Below, one piece after another: positions 41,778 to 50,599 of a stretch of 64,000 bases of DNA (its first letter is position 1; each line of letters opens with the position of its first letter). Location of the stretch: positions 3,534,001-3,598,000 of the forward strand of contig NZ_FSRM01000002.1 in NCBI RefSeq assembly GCF_900141745.1. The letters run 5' to 3'. The notes below the pieces were generated by a model. It did not search any database, had not been told where the DNA came from, and worked only from the letters and a program-made list of their open reading frames with translations. Position numbers and translations under genes: made by a program. Source of the DNA: Paraburkholderia phenazinium. GTDB taxonomy: Bacteria > Pseudomonadota > Gammaproteobacteria > Burkholderiales > Burkholderiaceae.

Positions 41778-42824
41778 TCAGGACTTTCGCTGCAGGGCGA
41801 ACAGTGTGCCGGCGATCAGAATGAAGGCGCCGATGATCACTTTTTGCCACGTGCTGGGCACGCCGACGAGGATCAGTACGTTGTTGATCAGCGTGACCAG
41901 CACGACGCCGAGCAGCGTGCCGACCACGGTGCCCGTGCCGCCGGTAATGCGTGCGCCGCCGAGAATCACCGCGGCGATCACATCGAGCTCGGAGCCGACC
42001 AGGTCGAATGGGTTCGCGAGCCGGTTATTCGACACGTGCAAGATCCCCGCGATGCCCGCCAGCATGCCCGTATAACCAAACACGAACAGGTGGATCGCGC
42101 GTACGTTGTAGCCGAGGCGCTCCGCAATCGCGAGGCTGCCACCCATCGCATAGACACCGCGGCCCATCATGGTCCGGTTCAGCAGCCACCAGGTCACTAC
42201 GGCCGCCAGCACCAGCGCCAGCACCGAAACCGGCAGCACTGCGCGCAAACCGTCCGCCGTCTGATAGAAAAACAGCGGAATGCGCCCAAAGCGATCCATG
42301 CTGTGCGGGATGTTCATGAAGAACGTCGTGCCGATGAAAGTCAGCAGGATGCCGCGATACAGATATTGCGTGCCGATCGTCACGATCAGCGAAGGCGCTT
42401 TGAGCCGGTGCACGAGCATGCCGTTGATCAGGCCAAGTAGCGTGCCGCCCACCGCGCCGGTGATCAGGATCAACGCAAACGGCTCATCGGGCCACCACGC
42501 AAACACAGCCTTGGTGATCCCATACATCGTCAGCGCACCAATTGCCGTGAACGACACGTCGATGCCACCCGAGGCCAGCACGACCAGCGTGCCCAGCGCA
42601 AACAGCGAGACCGTGGTCGCCGAATGCAACGTGTCGAATAGCGTCGCAAACTGGAAGAAGCGCGGATTGATCGCGCCCACGACGACGCACATCACCACAA
42701 TCAGCCCGAAGGTGAACCACTCAGGGTTACGCGCCAGTTTGGCCCGCAAGCCAAGCGGTTTGACCTGCGGGGCAATTTCGACGACGGATGGTGTGGTCAT
42801 GGTCTGGTTCATGCGCGGGTTCAT
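41778..42824 (-). CDS. ABC sugar transporter permease (second permease of deoC operon)
   Basis: 348 residues, BPD_transp_2 family with about nine to ten spans. Motifs: LGTLVVLASGGIDVSFTAIGAL, the GxxxGxxNG-type loop GTLLGLINGMLVHRLKAPSLIVTIGT, and the EAA-like AVILGGARITGGTGTVVGTLLGV. It pairs with the permease at 45581-46609 to make a heterodimeric channel, as in Lsr/Rha-type importers. Last gene of the operon, 24 bases after the ATPase gene. Three closely spaced ATGs (42824, 42812, 42800) make the exact start uncertain. Confidence 0.87.
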   Translation of the reverse strand: MNPRMNQTMTTPSVVEIAPQVKPLGLRAKLARNPEWFTFGLIVVMCVVVGAINPRFFQFATLFDTLHSATTVSLFALGTLVVLASGGIDVSFTAIGALTMYGITKAVFAWWPDEPFALILITGAVGGTLLGLINGMLVHRLKAPSLIVTIGTQYLYRGILLTFIGTTFFMNIPHSMDRFGRIPLFFYQTADGLRAVLPVSVLALVLAAVVTWWLLNRTMMGRGVYAMGGSLAIAERLGYNVRAIHLFVFGYTGMLAGIAGILHVSNNRLANPFDLVGSELDVIAAVILGGARITGGTGTVVGTLLGVVLVTLINNVLILVGVPSTWQKVIIGAFILIAGTLFALQRKS

Positions 42825-42847
42825 GCGTGTAACGTCCCTAACGTCCT

Positions 42848-44380
42848 TTAAGCGGCTTCCGACAGCAGCGCGTGGTACAGATCGGCTTCTTTCATCTGGT
42901 CGGCCTGGTATTCGTTCGCGACGCGTCCCTTCTTCATCATCAGGATGCGGTCGCAGTTCTGCAGCAGTTCGGGCAGGTCGTCGCTGATCAGGATAATGCC
43001 AATGCCGCGCTGCGACAGCCGCTGCATGATGCGGTAGATGATGTCCTTGGAGCCGACGTCCACGCCGACGGTCGGGCCGTGCAGGATTAGCACGCGCGGA
43101 TCGATGGCGAGCCAGCGGCCAATCAGCACGCGTTGCTGGTTACCGCCCGAGAGCGACTGCACAGGCTTGTCGACATCGGGCGTGGCAATCTGCAATTCCT
43201 TGACGGTCTCCACGGCGAGCGCCTGCGCCCGGGCGCGGTCGATCTGGCCGAAGCGGTCGCGCAGGCCGGAAATCATCGCGGTGATCACATTGTCGCGAAT
43301 CGGCTTGTCGAGAAAGAGCCCTTCATTCAGGCGGTCTTCCGGCACGTAGCCGATACGGTGATCTTTCGCCTCCGAAGGAGTACGCAATGTAATGCGTTTG
43401 CCGTCGAGCACGACCTCGCCATGCTGCGCAGGCGCCACGCCGGCCAGGGCGCGCGCCAGTTCGTTGCGTCCCGAATCCAGCAGCCCCGTCACGCCGAGAA
43501 TCTCGCCGCGATGAAGTGCAAACGACACATCGGCAAATTGCCCCGTGCGGGTAAGACCGCTCACATCGAGCACGACCTCTGCACCAAAACCGCCTTCGCG
43601 GTAACGCTCGCTCGACAGATGCCGGCCCGTCATCAATTCGCTGATCTGCGCCTTGGTGTAGTTCGTGATCGGCCCTTGCGCCATGGTCTGGCCGTCGCGC
43701 AGCACGATCACTTCACCGCCGATTGCATAGCATTCGTCGAGCTTGTGGCTGACGAACAGAACCGTCACACCCTGCGCACGCAGATTGGTTAGCACTGCAA
43801 TCAGGTTATCGACTTCCTTTTGCGTCAACGAAGTCGTAGGCTCGTCCATGATGACGAACTTTGCCTCGCTCGCGATGGCGCGAGCAATGGCCACGAGCTG
43901 GCGCGTCGCGAGCGGCAGCTGTTCGATCAGGGTTGCCTGGAAATCCGCATCGCCCGGCAGACCGACCGACTCGAGCGCGCGCGCTGCCGTCTTCGCCAGC
44001 GCGCGCCGGTCGAAGGTGCGGGCCAGACGGCCGTTATGCGTGGCTAGCTCCGAGGTCAACGCGACGTTTTCGACCACGCTCATGTTCGGCAGCAGGGAGA
44101 GATCCTGGTACACCGTCTCGATCCCCGCCGCGAGCGATTCGAGCGCCGAAAGGCGCGCATGCGACACGCCCTCGATAATGAGCTCGCCTTCATCGGGCGG
44201 CTGCGCGCCCGAGATAATCTTGATCAACGTGCTCTTGCCGCAGCCGTTCTCGCCAAGCAGATGATAGATCTGCCCACGCTGGAACGACAGGCTCACGCCA
44301 CGCAATGCGTGCACGCCGGTAAAGCGCTTGTGCACGCCAACAACCTGCAGGAACGGCACGGAAGCAGCGTCTGAATTCAT
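42848..44380 (-). CDS. ABC sugar transporter ATP-binding protein (tandem NBD)
   Basis: 510 residues, with two nucleotide-binding domains as in RbsA/AraG/LsrA. The first has Walker A GENGCGKST, LATRQLVAIARAI and Walker B FVIMDEPTTSLT. The second has a degenerate Walker A (GLLDSGRNE), the signature LSGGNQQRVLIGRWLA and Walker B VLILHGPTVGVDVG, where the usual DEPT is HGPT; that site is probably non-hydrolytic. It powers the two permeases. An mRNA hairpin (44404-44436) lies between this gene and the binding-protein gene. Confidence 0.88.
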   Translation of the reverse strand: MNSDAASVPFLQVVGVHKRFTGVHALRGVSLSFQRGQIYHLLGENGCGKSTLIKIISGAQPPDEGELIIEGVSHARLSALESLAAGIETVYQDLSLLPNMSVVENVALTSELATHNGRLARTFDRRALAKTAARALESVGLPGDADFQATLIEQLPLATRQLVAIARAIASEAKFVIMDEPTTSLTQKEVDNLIAVLTNLRAQGVTVLFVSHKLDECYAIGGEVIVLRDGQTMAQGPITNYTKAQISELMTGRHLSSERYREGGFGAEVVLDVSGLTRTGQFADVSFALHRGEILGVTGLLDSGRNELARALAGVAPAQHGEVVLDGKRITLRTPSEAKDHRIGYVPEDRLNEGLFLDKPIRDNVITAMISGLRDRFGQIDRARAQALAVETVKELQIATPDVDKPVQSLSGGNQQRVLIGRWLAIDPRVLILHGPTVGVDVGSKDIIYRIMQRLSQRGIGIILISDDLPELLQNCDRILMMKKGRVANEYQADQMKEADLYHALLSEAA

Positions 44381-44403
44381 ATTCCAATCGCAAACTTAAG
44401 AAA

Positions 44404-44436
44404 TGCACCCGCACGTGGAACTCACGCGCGGGCACA
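44404..44436 (-). promoter_or_regulatory. Intercistronic RNA hairpin between binding-protein and ATPase genes
   Basis: In the minus-strand transcript, 44436-44423 pairs with 44417-44404 over 14 positions, including three G-U wobbles, around the loop AGUUC. The wobbles make it a structure at RNA but not at DNA level. Such hairpins protect the abundant binding-protein mRNA from 3' decay or lessen read-through into the ATPase gene. Confidence 0.55.
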
Positions 44437-44459
44437 CCGTTACAGAGGAATCTACAAGC

Positions 44460-45464
44460 TTAGAACGAGTAGTTCTTGTAGTTCGACTTGTCCACGTCAA
44501 CCCAACCCTGGCCGCGCACGATGATGCCCTTGCCCGGACCCTTGGTCACGGTCACCTTCGTGTAGCCCGGAATGCCGAGGTTGTCGCCGTCATGCACGGT
44601 CTGGCCGTGGATCAGCATCAATGCGATCTTGTTCATCGCAATGCCAGCAAGCTTCGGATCCCAGAACGAAATACCGTTGATGGCGCCGCTTTCCAGGAAC
44701 TTGCCCGCCTCACCCGGCAGACCCGTGCCGTACACGCAAATCTTGCCCTGCAGACCCGCTTCTTCAACGGCGCGGCCAATGCCGATCACGTCCAGCGACG
44801 ACGAACCCTGGAAGCCCTTCAGGTCGGGATGCTTGCGCAGCACTTCCTTCGCGACTTCATAGGCGCGCTCGCCGTCGTTATTGGTTTCGAGCTTCGGCTC
44901 GACCAGATCCATCTTCGGATACTTGGCCTTCGCGTTGCCGATCCCGCCGTCGGCCCACTGCACCTGCGAGCGGCTGCCGAGCGAGCCCACCAGCACGGCC
45001 CATTTGCCTTCGTCGTGCATGCACGAGGCCAGGTGTTCGTTCAGGTTGGCGCCATAGGCCGTGTTATCGAATGCTTCGATGTCGACCATGGTGTTCTTTT
45101 CATTGTCGGCCTCGTGCGTGACCACCTTGATGCCGCGGTCCATCGCCTTCTTCAGCACGGGTTCGAGCGTCGGCGGATCGTACGGCACCACTGCCAGGGC
45201 ATCGACCTTCTTGGCGACCAGGTCTTCAATGATCTTTAGTTGCTGTGCTGCGTCCGCCTGGCCCGGGCCGGTCTGATAGGCCGTGACACCGGGGTTGTCT
45301 TTCGCGAACTCCTTGACGCCTTCGTCCATCCGGTTGAACCAGTTGATGCCGGTCACCTTCACCACTGTCACGATCGTGACATTATTCGCCGCCTGCGCTG
45401 CAGCGATCACGCCTACCGTGAGGACACCCGCGGCGATCGCGGCGCTCAATCGAGTCAATTTCAT
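44460..45464 (-). CDS. Periplasmic sugar-binding protein (RhaS/LsrB-like) of deoC operon
   Basis: 334 residues. Signal peptide MKLTRLSAAIAAGVLTVGVIAAAQA-ANN, then a type I periplasmic-binding fold: VKVTGINWFNRMDEGVKEF, ALAVVPYDPPTLEPVLKKAMDRGIKVVTHEAD, and YGTGLPGEAGKFLESGAINGISFWDP. The subgroup binds rhamnose, AI-2 or related deoxy and pentose sugars. It presents the ligand to the flanking permeases. An RNA hairpin follows the gene, as is usual for highly expressed binding proteins. Confidence 0.88.
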   Translation of the reverse strand: MKLTRLSAAIAAGVLTVGVIAAAQAANNVTIVTVVKVTGINWFNRMDEGVKEFAKDNPGVTAYQTGPGQADAAQQLKIIEDLVAKKVDALAVVPYDPPTLEPVLKKAMDRGIKVVTHEADNEKNTMVDIEAFDNTAYGANLNEHLASCMHDEGKWAVLVGSLGSRSQVQWADGGIGNAKAKYPKMDLVEPKLETNNDGERAYEVAKEVLRKHPDLKGFQGSSSLDVIGIGRAVEEAGLQGKICVYGTGLPGEAGKFLESGAINGISFWDPKLAGIAMNKIALMLIHGQTVHDGDNLGIPGYTKVTVTKGPGKGIIVRGQGWVDVDKSNYKNYSF

Positions 45465-45580
45465 ACCAAGTCTCCATTTTTCTTTCGATGTCGCCCTGCT
45501 TCACGGTTGCGGACATCCAGGGCCCCGATGTACGCCGTGTACTAAACCTTGCCTATGTGCCGATGCTCACGCTGAGCTCA

Positions 45581-46609
45581 CTAACGCCGCGTGGACGGAT
45601 CGGATCGCGTGAAGCCGAAGATCGCGCTGACCCGCTCGCCGCCACCAAACGCCAGCGACAGCAGCAACAGAAAACCCCATGCGCAGTCGCCGAAGAATTG
45701 CGACACGCCCAGCAGATTGAAAAGGCTCGCGAGGAACTGCAGCACCGTCGCCGCGAAAAACACGGAGATAATGCGGCCGCGGCCGCCAGCGGGATTCACG
45801 CCGCCCATCACCGCGATCAGGATCGAGATCAGCAGATACGAATTGCCGTAGTCCCACTTCGCGCTCGACGTATGTGTGGCACTGATCAGGCCGGCCAGGG
45901 ATGCCAGCACGCCGCACATCGTGTAAGTCACGATCAGCATGCGGTCGCGCGGAATCCCGGCGTAGAAAGCGGCCTTGGGGTTGGTGCCCATCAGATACAG
46001 CCGCAGGCCGAACGGACTGCGCTTAAGCAGCCAGCCGAGCACGATGATTGCCGCGATGAAGATGACGAACGAGACCGGCACCTGGAACCACGTGCCGTTA
46101 CCGATATCCGAGAGCTGATCGACATACTCGACCGGCACCGAGGCGCCGTTGCTCAACACGACCGCAATGCCGGTGAACAGCAACTGGGTGCCGAGCGTGC
46201 AAAGAATGGGGGTGAGCCGCAGCTTCGCAATCACGATGCCGTTCAGCAGGCCGCCGAGCAGTCCCATGACGACCGTGATCGCACAGAAGACCGCTGTGTA
46301 GGCGACAGGCGAGGCATCGCTGCTGATGAGCTTCGGCAACGCCAGCGCGGCAACCATGCCCGACAGATTGGCGAGGCCGACGCCCGACAGGTCGATACCG
46401 CCGTTGCCGGAGATCATCGAGAGCATGATGCCGAGCGCGAGCAGACCGAGCTCGGGCAACTGGCTGCCCATCGACTGCAGATTGTCGATGTCCACGAACT
46501 GGCCGTGCGACAGGCCTGTGGCCACCAGCACGACAAGCACGTTGACGATCAGCAGAAAATTCAACTGCCGGTCGGAGAACAGTTTTCCAACAGCGAACGA
46601 GGACTTCAT
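45581..46609 (-). CDS. ABC sugar transporter permease (first permease of deoC operon)
   Basis: 342 residues. About ten membrane helices; BPD_transp_2 motifs are LGIMLSMISGNGGIDLSGVGLANLSGM, LLGGLLNGIVIAKLRLTPILCTLGT and the EAA-like AVMGGVNPAGGRGRIISVFFAATVLQF. ATG 46609 is used with AAGGAG twelve bases before it; a TTG seven codons upstream lies on that site. Partner of the permease at the end of the operon. The C-terminus ends at STRR within 16 bases of the terminator-less gap to the binding-protein gene. Confidence 0.87.
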   Translation of the reverse strand: MKSSFAVGKLFSDRQLNFLLIVNVLVVLVATGLSHGQFVDIDNLQSMGSQLPELGLLALGIMLSMISGNGGIDLSGVGLANLSGMVAALALPKLISSDASPVAYTAVFCAITVVMGLLGGLLNGIVIAKLRLTPILCTLGTQLLFTGIAVVLSNGASVPVEYVDQLSDIGNGTWFQVPVSFVIFIAAIIVLGWLLKRSPFGLRLYLMGTNPKAAFYAGIPRDRMLIVTYTMCGVLASLAGLISATHTSSAKWDYGNSYLLISILIAVMGGVNPAGGRGRIISVFFAATVLQFLASLFNLLGVSQFFGDCAWGFLLLLSLAFGGGERVSAIFGFTRSDPSTRR

Positions 46610-46700
46610 GGTGAAGACAGACTCCTTCAAACTGCATCGAACTTCAGTGAGCCTTTGAGGCGCGTCTAAAGCGGCCTCAATGCACCTTTAGTACGCAGGC

Positions 46701-47663
46701 TTATTGCGCAGACGCCGGTTGGCCCGACTGACTCAATACCTGATTCACTTCGCTCAAGGTCGGCATGGACGGCGCCGTGCCGGGCCGCGTGACGGAGATG
46801 CCAGCCAGCGCACAGCCGAAGCGCATCGCTTCCACGGGATCGGCGCCGCGTGCCAGCGCAGCTGCAAAGCCGCCCGTGAAGCCGTCGCCTGCGCCAGCCG
46901 TTTCCACAACACGGCCGCACTGGAACGCCGGCACGAGTACCGATTGCGTGGCCGAGTGCAGCAACGCACCCGCTTCGCCCAGTGTGACGATCACCGTGCC
47001 GACGCCTTTAGCCAGCAGAACGTCAGCGGCACGCCGCGCATCGTCGGCGTTCTGGATCGGCACGCCCGTCAACGCGGCGGCTTCCGTTTCGTTCGGCGTG
47101 ATGTAGTCGCACAGCGGGAAAATATCGTCGTCGAGCGGTAACGCGGGCGCCGGGTTGAACACGGTGGTGACGCCGTGCCGGCGCGCCACTTCGAGACCGC
47201 GGCGCGCGGCGGAGATCGGCTGCTCCAGTTGCGTCACGAATACCTGCGCAGCGGCAATGTCGGCTTCAATCGCGTCGACGTCGCTCGCATTCATCGTGCC
47301 CGCAGCACCGGAAGCGACGATGATCGCGTTTCTGCCGTCGGTCTCGTCGACAAAAATATGCGCCGCTCCCGTCGACACGCCCTCTACGGCAGTCGCGCGT
47401 GCCGTGATGCCTTCGGCAGCCCACGTCGAGCGCGCGATCGCGCCGAAGGCATCGTTGCCGAGGCGCGTGCAGAACACCACTTGTGCGCCAGCGCGCGCCG
47501 CCGCAACCGCCTGATTCGAGCCCTTGCCGCCCGGGCCCATCGCAAAGGACGAGCCCGCGATGGTTTCGCCGATCAGCGGCATACGTTCGGCGCGGAAAGT
47601 CAGATCGGTCACATAGATACCGAGAATGACAACGCGCCCATTCGCCTGGGACTGCGTATTCAT
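46701..47663 (-). CDS. PfkB-family sugar kinase (ribokinase/deoxyribokinase-like)
   Basis: 320 residues. PfkB motifs: RMPLIGETIAGSSFAMGPGGKGSNQAVAAAR (signature 1, GGKGxNxAVA), NPAPALPLDDD, PNETEAAALTG, and the anion-hole signature ETAGAGDGFTGGFAAALA with catalytic Asp. It phosphorylates a pentose; the neighbours deoC, a FucU-type mutarotase and a sugar importer make 2-deoxyribose (to deoxyribose-5-phosphate) the leading idea. ATG 47663 overlaps the FucU stop (ATGA); the longer frame is antisense noise. The window has a second, clearly RbsK-type paralogue at 53745-54677. Confidence 0.88.
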   Translation of the reverse strand: MNTQSQANGRVVILGIYVTDLTFRAERMPLIGETIAGSSFAMGPGGKGSNQAVAAARAGAQVVFCTRLGNDAFGAIARSTWAAEGITARATAVEGVSTGAAHIFVDETDGRNAIIVASGAAGTMNASDVDAIEADIAAAQVFVTQLEQPISAARRGLEVARRHGVTTVFNPAPALPLDDDIFPLCDYITPNETEAAALTGVPIQNADDARRAADVLLAKGVGTVIVTLGEAGALLHSATQSVLVPAFQCGRVVETAGAGDGFTGGFAAALARGADPVEAMRFGCALAGISVTRPGTAPSMPTLSEVNQVLSQSGQPASAQ

Positions 47664-48139
47664 TTGCTGCGCTCCGTCGCACTGGGCGCGTCCGGCGCCA
47701 GCAACACACCCTTCTTGAACACAAAGCAGCCGTACCCACGCTGCTCGCCGGTCGCGATCACGCAATAGGCCTGCTTCGCGCGCTCATAGAAAGCGAAGCG
47801 TTCAATCGAGGCGAACGGCACATCGCGCCCTTCGGCGGCGTTCACTTCGGCTTGCGCCTCGCGTTGCACAGCGGGAATCGTGTTCGGCTCGCCGACCACT
47901 TCCATGCGCAAGGCTGGATCGTCGACGAAGCTATCGAGCGGCATGACAGACAGCACCGCGCGAACCGCGCTCGCCGCATCCGCGCCGTCGAAGCGCAGGA
48001 GTTTGCCCAGCACCGTTTCACGCGCAACGGAATCGCCGGGAAAATTCGCATCGCAAATCACCACTTCGTCGCCGTGGCCCATCGCGCGCAGCGCGTACAG
48101 CACATCGGCGTTCAACAGCGGGTCCAGATTCTTCAGCAC
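47660..48139 (-). CDS. FucU/RbsD-family sugar mutarotase
   Basis: 159 residues, FucU subgroup: LKNLDPLLNADVLYALRAMGHGDEVVICDANFPG at the start (broken by no gap), PLDSF, IERFAFYERAKQAYCVIATGE and FKKGVL. These mutarotases interconvert alpha- and beta-anomers, speeding uptake and phosphorylation. The start is GTG 48139 with GGAG eight bases upstream. An ATG nearby is out of frame. It precedes the PfkB kinase with a four-base overlap. FucU is more usual with L-fucose genes; here the anomers would be those of the importer's substrate. Confidence 0.88.
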   Translation of the reverse strand: MLKNLDPLLNADVLYALRAMGHGDEVVICDANFPGDSVARETVLGKLLRFDGADAASAVRAVLSVMPLDSFVDDPALRMEVVGEPNTIPAVQREAQAEVNAAEGRDVPFASIERFAFYERAKQAYCVIATGEQRGYGCFVFKKGVLLAPDAPSATERSK

Positions 48140-48189
48140 AGTGTCTTCTCCATGTTCTAGTGGACTGCCATCGGATCAGCGTTCGACGG

Positions 48190-50586
48190 TCAGTCTCCGT
48201 AAGGTATCCAGATGTTCTTCACTTGCACAGCCTGACGCAACCAGGCTGGGCCTTCCGTCGAGCGGTCGAACCAGTCGAACTCGCGGCCATGATCGACAAA
48301 GGTGCGCTTCAGGTTGCCCACCGAGGCGCGTTCGACCAGTGCCGAATCCGCCGCACTGCCAAAGCACCAGAGCGCATCGACGTCATCGTGCTTGGCCAGC
48401 GCAGGCAGCAACGCAGCGCGCTCGCCGGTGACGATGTTCAGCACGCCGGCAGGTATATCCGATGTCTCGACCACCTGATACAGATCCGTCGCCGTCAACG
48501 GGTTCGATTCGCTCGGCAGTACCACCACGCGGTTGCCCATCGCCAGCGCCGGTCCCACCAGCGAGACGAAAGCCAACAGCGGTGCCTCGTCGGGACAGGC
48601 AATGCCGATCACGCCAAGCGGCTCGTGCATTGCCAGCGCGACACCACGCAACGGCGGAGTATGCACCGCGCCGTCGAACTTGTCCGCCCACGCGGCATAG
48701 GTGAAGAGCCGCGTCACCGCCGCTTCGACTTCCGCATGCGCGGCGGCTAGCTCAACGCCGGTGCGCGCCACCAGTTGCCGTGCGAATTCGTCGCCCCGCA
48801 CCGTGAGATTCTCGGCGAGGTAGTACAGGACCTGGGCGCGATTATGCGTACTGGCCTGCGACCACTTCCCTGCACCGCGCGCCGCCTCGACAGCATTGCG
48901 AATGTCCTTGCGATTACCCTCGCCCACCTCGCCGACAATCGCGCCGTCTGCACCATAGACGGGCAGCGAATAACCGCCGTCTGGCCGCACCTGCTTGCCG
49001 CCAATGAACAGCTTGGCAGTGCGATCGATCGGCGTTACGTTTGCCACCGCGGCAAGCGACGGGTCCGTTGCGGCGCGCTCATTCGCAACTCGTGCAGGAC
49101 GTTCAACGAGCTTAAGCCACGCACGCGGCTTCAGATATTCGTAAATGCCCTCGCGGCCGCCTTCACGACCATAACCGGACTCGCGATAACCGCCAAAGCC
49201 GACCGCGGCATCGAACAGATTGGTTGCGTTGACCCACACAACACCCGCTTGCAGGCGCGGCGCGATATCGAGCGCACGGCCAATCGTTTCGCTCCACACG
49301 CTCGCGGCCAATCCATAGCGCGTGTTGTTGGCAAGCGCGACCGCTTCGTCCGGCGTGCGGAAGCTCATCGTCACCAGAACGGGGCCGAAGATCTCTTCCT
49401 GAGCGAGCGTCGAAGCAGGAGCAACACCTGTTACGAGTGTGGGCGGGTAATAGCAACCCTGACCCGGCACGGCCGCATCCGGCGATTGCCATACCGAGCA
49501 GCCTTCCAGACGGCCCGCTTCCACGAGCGACTGAATTCGTTCGAGCTGCACCGGATCGACGATCGCGCCCATATCGATGCTCTTGTCGAGCGACGAACCC
49601 ACACGCAGCGTTTCCATGCGCCGCTTCAGCTTGTCGATGAAGCGCGCTTCAATGCCCTCTTGCACCAGCAGACGCGAACCGGCACAGCAGACCTGCCCCT
49701 GGTTGAACCAGATGGCGTCCACGACGCCTTCGACTGCACCGTCGAGGTCGGCATCGTCGAACACGATGAACGGCGACTTGCCACCGAGTTCGAGCGTCAG
49801 CGATTTACCGGAGCCGGCCGTCACCGAGCGAATCTGCCGGCCGACTTCAGTCGAGCCGGTAAACGCGAGCTTGTCCACATCAGGATGTTCGACGAGCGCA
49901 GCGCCAGTGCGGCCATCGCCGGTAACAACATTCAGCACACCCGCAGGCAAACCGGCGCGATACGCCAGCTCCGCAAACAATAAGGCAGTGAGCGGCGTGT
50001 ATTCTGCAGGTTTCAGCACAACACAATTTCCGGTTGCGATAGCCGGCGCGATCTTCCACGCGAGCATCAGCAGCGGGAAATTCCACGGCACGATCTGACC
50101 GACTACGCCCAATGGCGCAAAATCGGCAAACTCGCTGTCCTGCAGTTGCGCCCACCCGGCGTGATGCAGGAAGTGACGCGCGACCAGCGGCACGTCGATG
50201 TCGCGCGTCTCGCGAATCGGCTTGCCGTTGTCGAGCGCTTCGAGCACGGCGAACAGACGGCTATGCCGCTGCACCATGCGCGACAGCGCATACAGATGAC
50301 GCGCGCGTCCAGCGCCACCGAGCGCCAGCCAGGCAGGCTGCGCCGCGCGCGCGGCAGCGACGGCGGTGTCAATATCAGCCGCATCGCCTTGAGCGATTTG
50401 CGCAAGCAACTCGCCCGTGGCAGGTTCGCGCGATTCGAAGCGCTCGCCCGAAGCCGGTGCATGCCATGCCCCGCCGATAAAATGCCCGAAGCTCGCCTCA
50501 TGCTGCGCAAGCCACGCGCGCGCAGGCTGATCGTCCTCGGGTGCGGGACCGTACTCCATCGAAGAAAAATATTCGGCTACGCTCAT
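48190..50586 (-). CDS. Tandem-domain aldehyde dehydrogenase, ALDH16-like
   Basis: 798 residues. The first domain (about 1-485) is a complete ALDH: PWNFPLL, FTGSTEVGR, general-base Glu266 in LELGGKSP, and nucleophile Cys300 in FNQGQVCCAGSR, then EIFGPVLV and NATNLFD-type NAD and substrate loops. The second domain (about 510-798) keeps the ALDH fold (EPLGVIGIACPDEAPLLAFVSLVGPALAMGNRVVV, DIPAGVLNIVTG) but has no GQxC nucleophile and no ELGGK Glu, so is catalytically inert. This is the ALDH16 family layout. In this operon the likely job is oxidation of the acetaldehyde released by DeoC, or of a sugar aldehyde (inference). Confidence 0.88.
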   Translation of the reverse strand: MSVAEYFSSMEYGPAPEDDQPARAWLAQHEASFGHFIGGAWHAPASGERFESREPATGELLAQIAQGDAADIDTAVAAARAAQPAWLALGGAGRARHLYALSRMVQRHSRLFAVLEALDNGKPIRETRDIDVPLVARHFLHHAGWAQLQDSEFADFAPLGVVGQIVPWNFPLLMLAWKIAPAIATGNCVVLKPAEYTPLTALLFAELAYRAGLPAGVLNVVTGDGRTGAALVEHPDVDKLAFTGSTEVGRQIRSVTAGSGKSLTLELGGKSPFIVFDDADLDGAVEGVVDAIWFNQGQVCCAGSRLLVQEGIEARFIDKLKRRMETLRVGSSLDKSIDMGAIVDPVQLERIQSLVEAGRLEGCSVWQSPDAAVPGQGCYYPPTLVTGVAPASTLAQEEIFGPVLVTMSFRTPDEAVALANNTRYGLAASVWSETIGRALDIAPRLQAGVVWVNATNLFDAAVGFGGYRESGYGREGGREGIYEYLKPRAWLKLVERPARVANERAATDPSLAAVANVTPIDRTAKLFIGGKQVRPDGGYSLPVYGADGAIVGEVGEGNRKDIRNAVEAARGAGKWSQASTHNRAQVLYYLAENLTVRGDEFARQLVARTGVELAAAHAEVEAAVTRLFTYAAWADKFDGAVHTPPLRGVALAMHEPLGVIGIACPDEAPLLAFVSLVGPALAMGNRVVVLPSESNPLTATDLYQVVETSDIPAGVLNIVTGERAALLPALAKHDDVDALWCFGSAADSALVERASVGNLKRTFVDHGREFDWFDRSTEGPAWLRQAVQVKNIWIPYGD

Positions 50587-50599
50587 GGGATCGGTCTGC

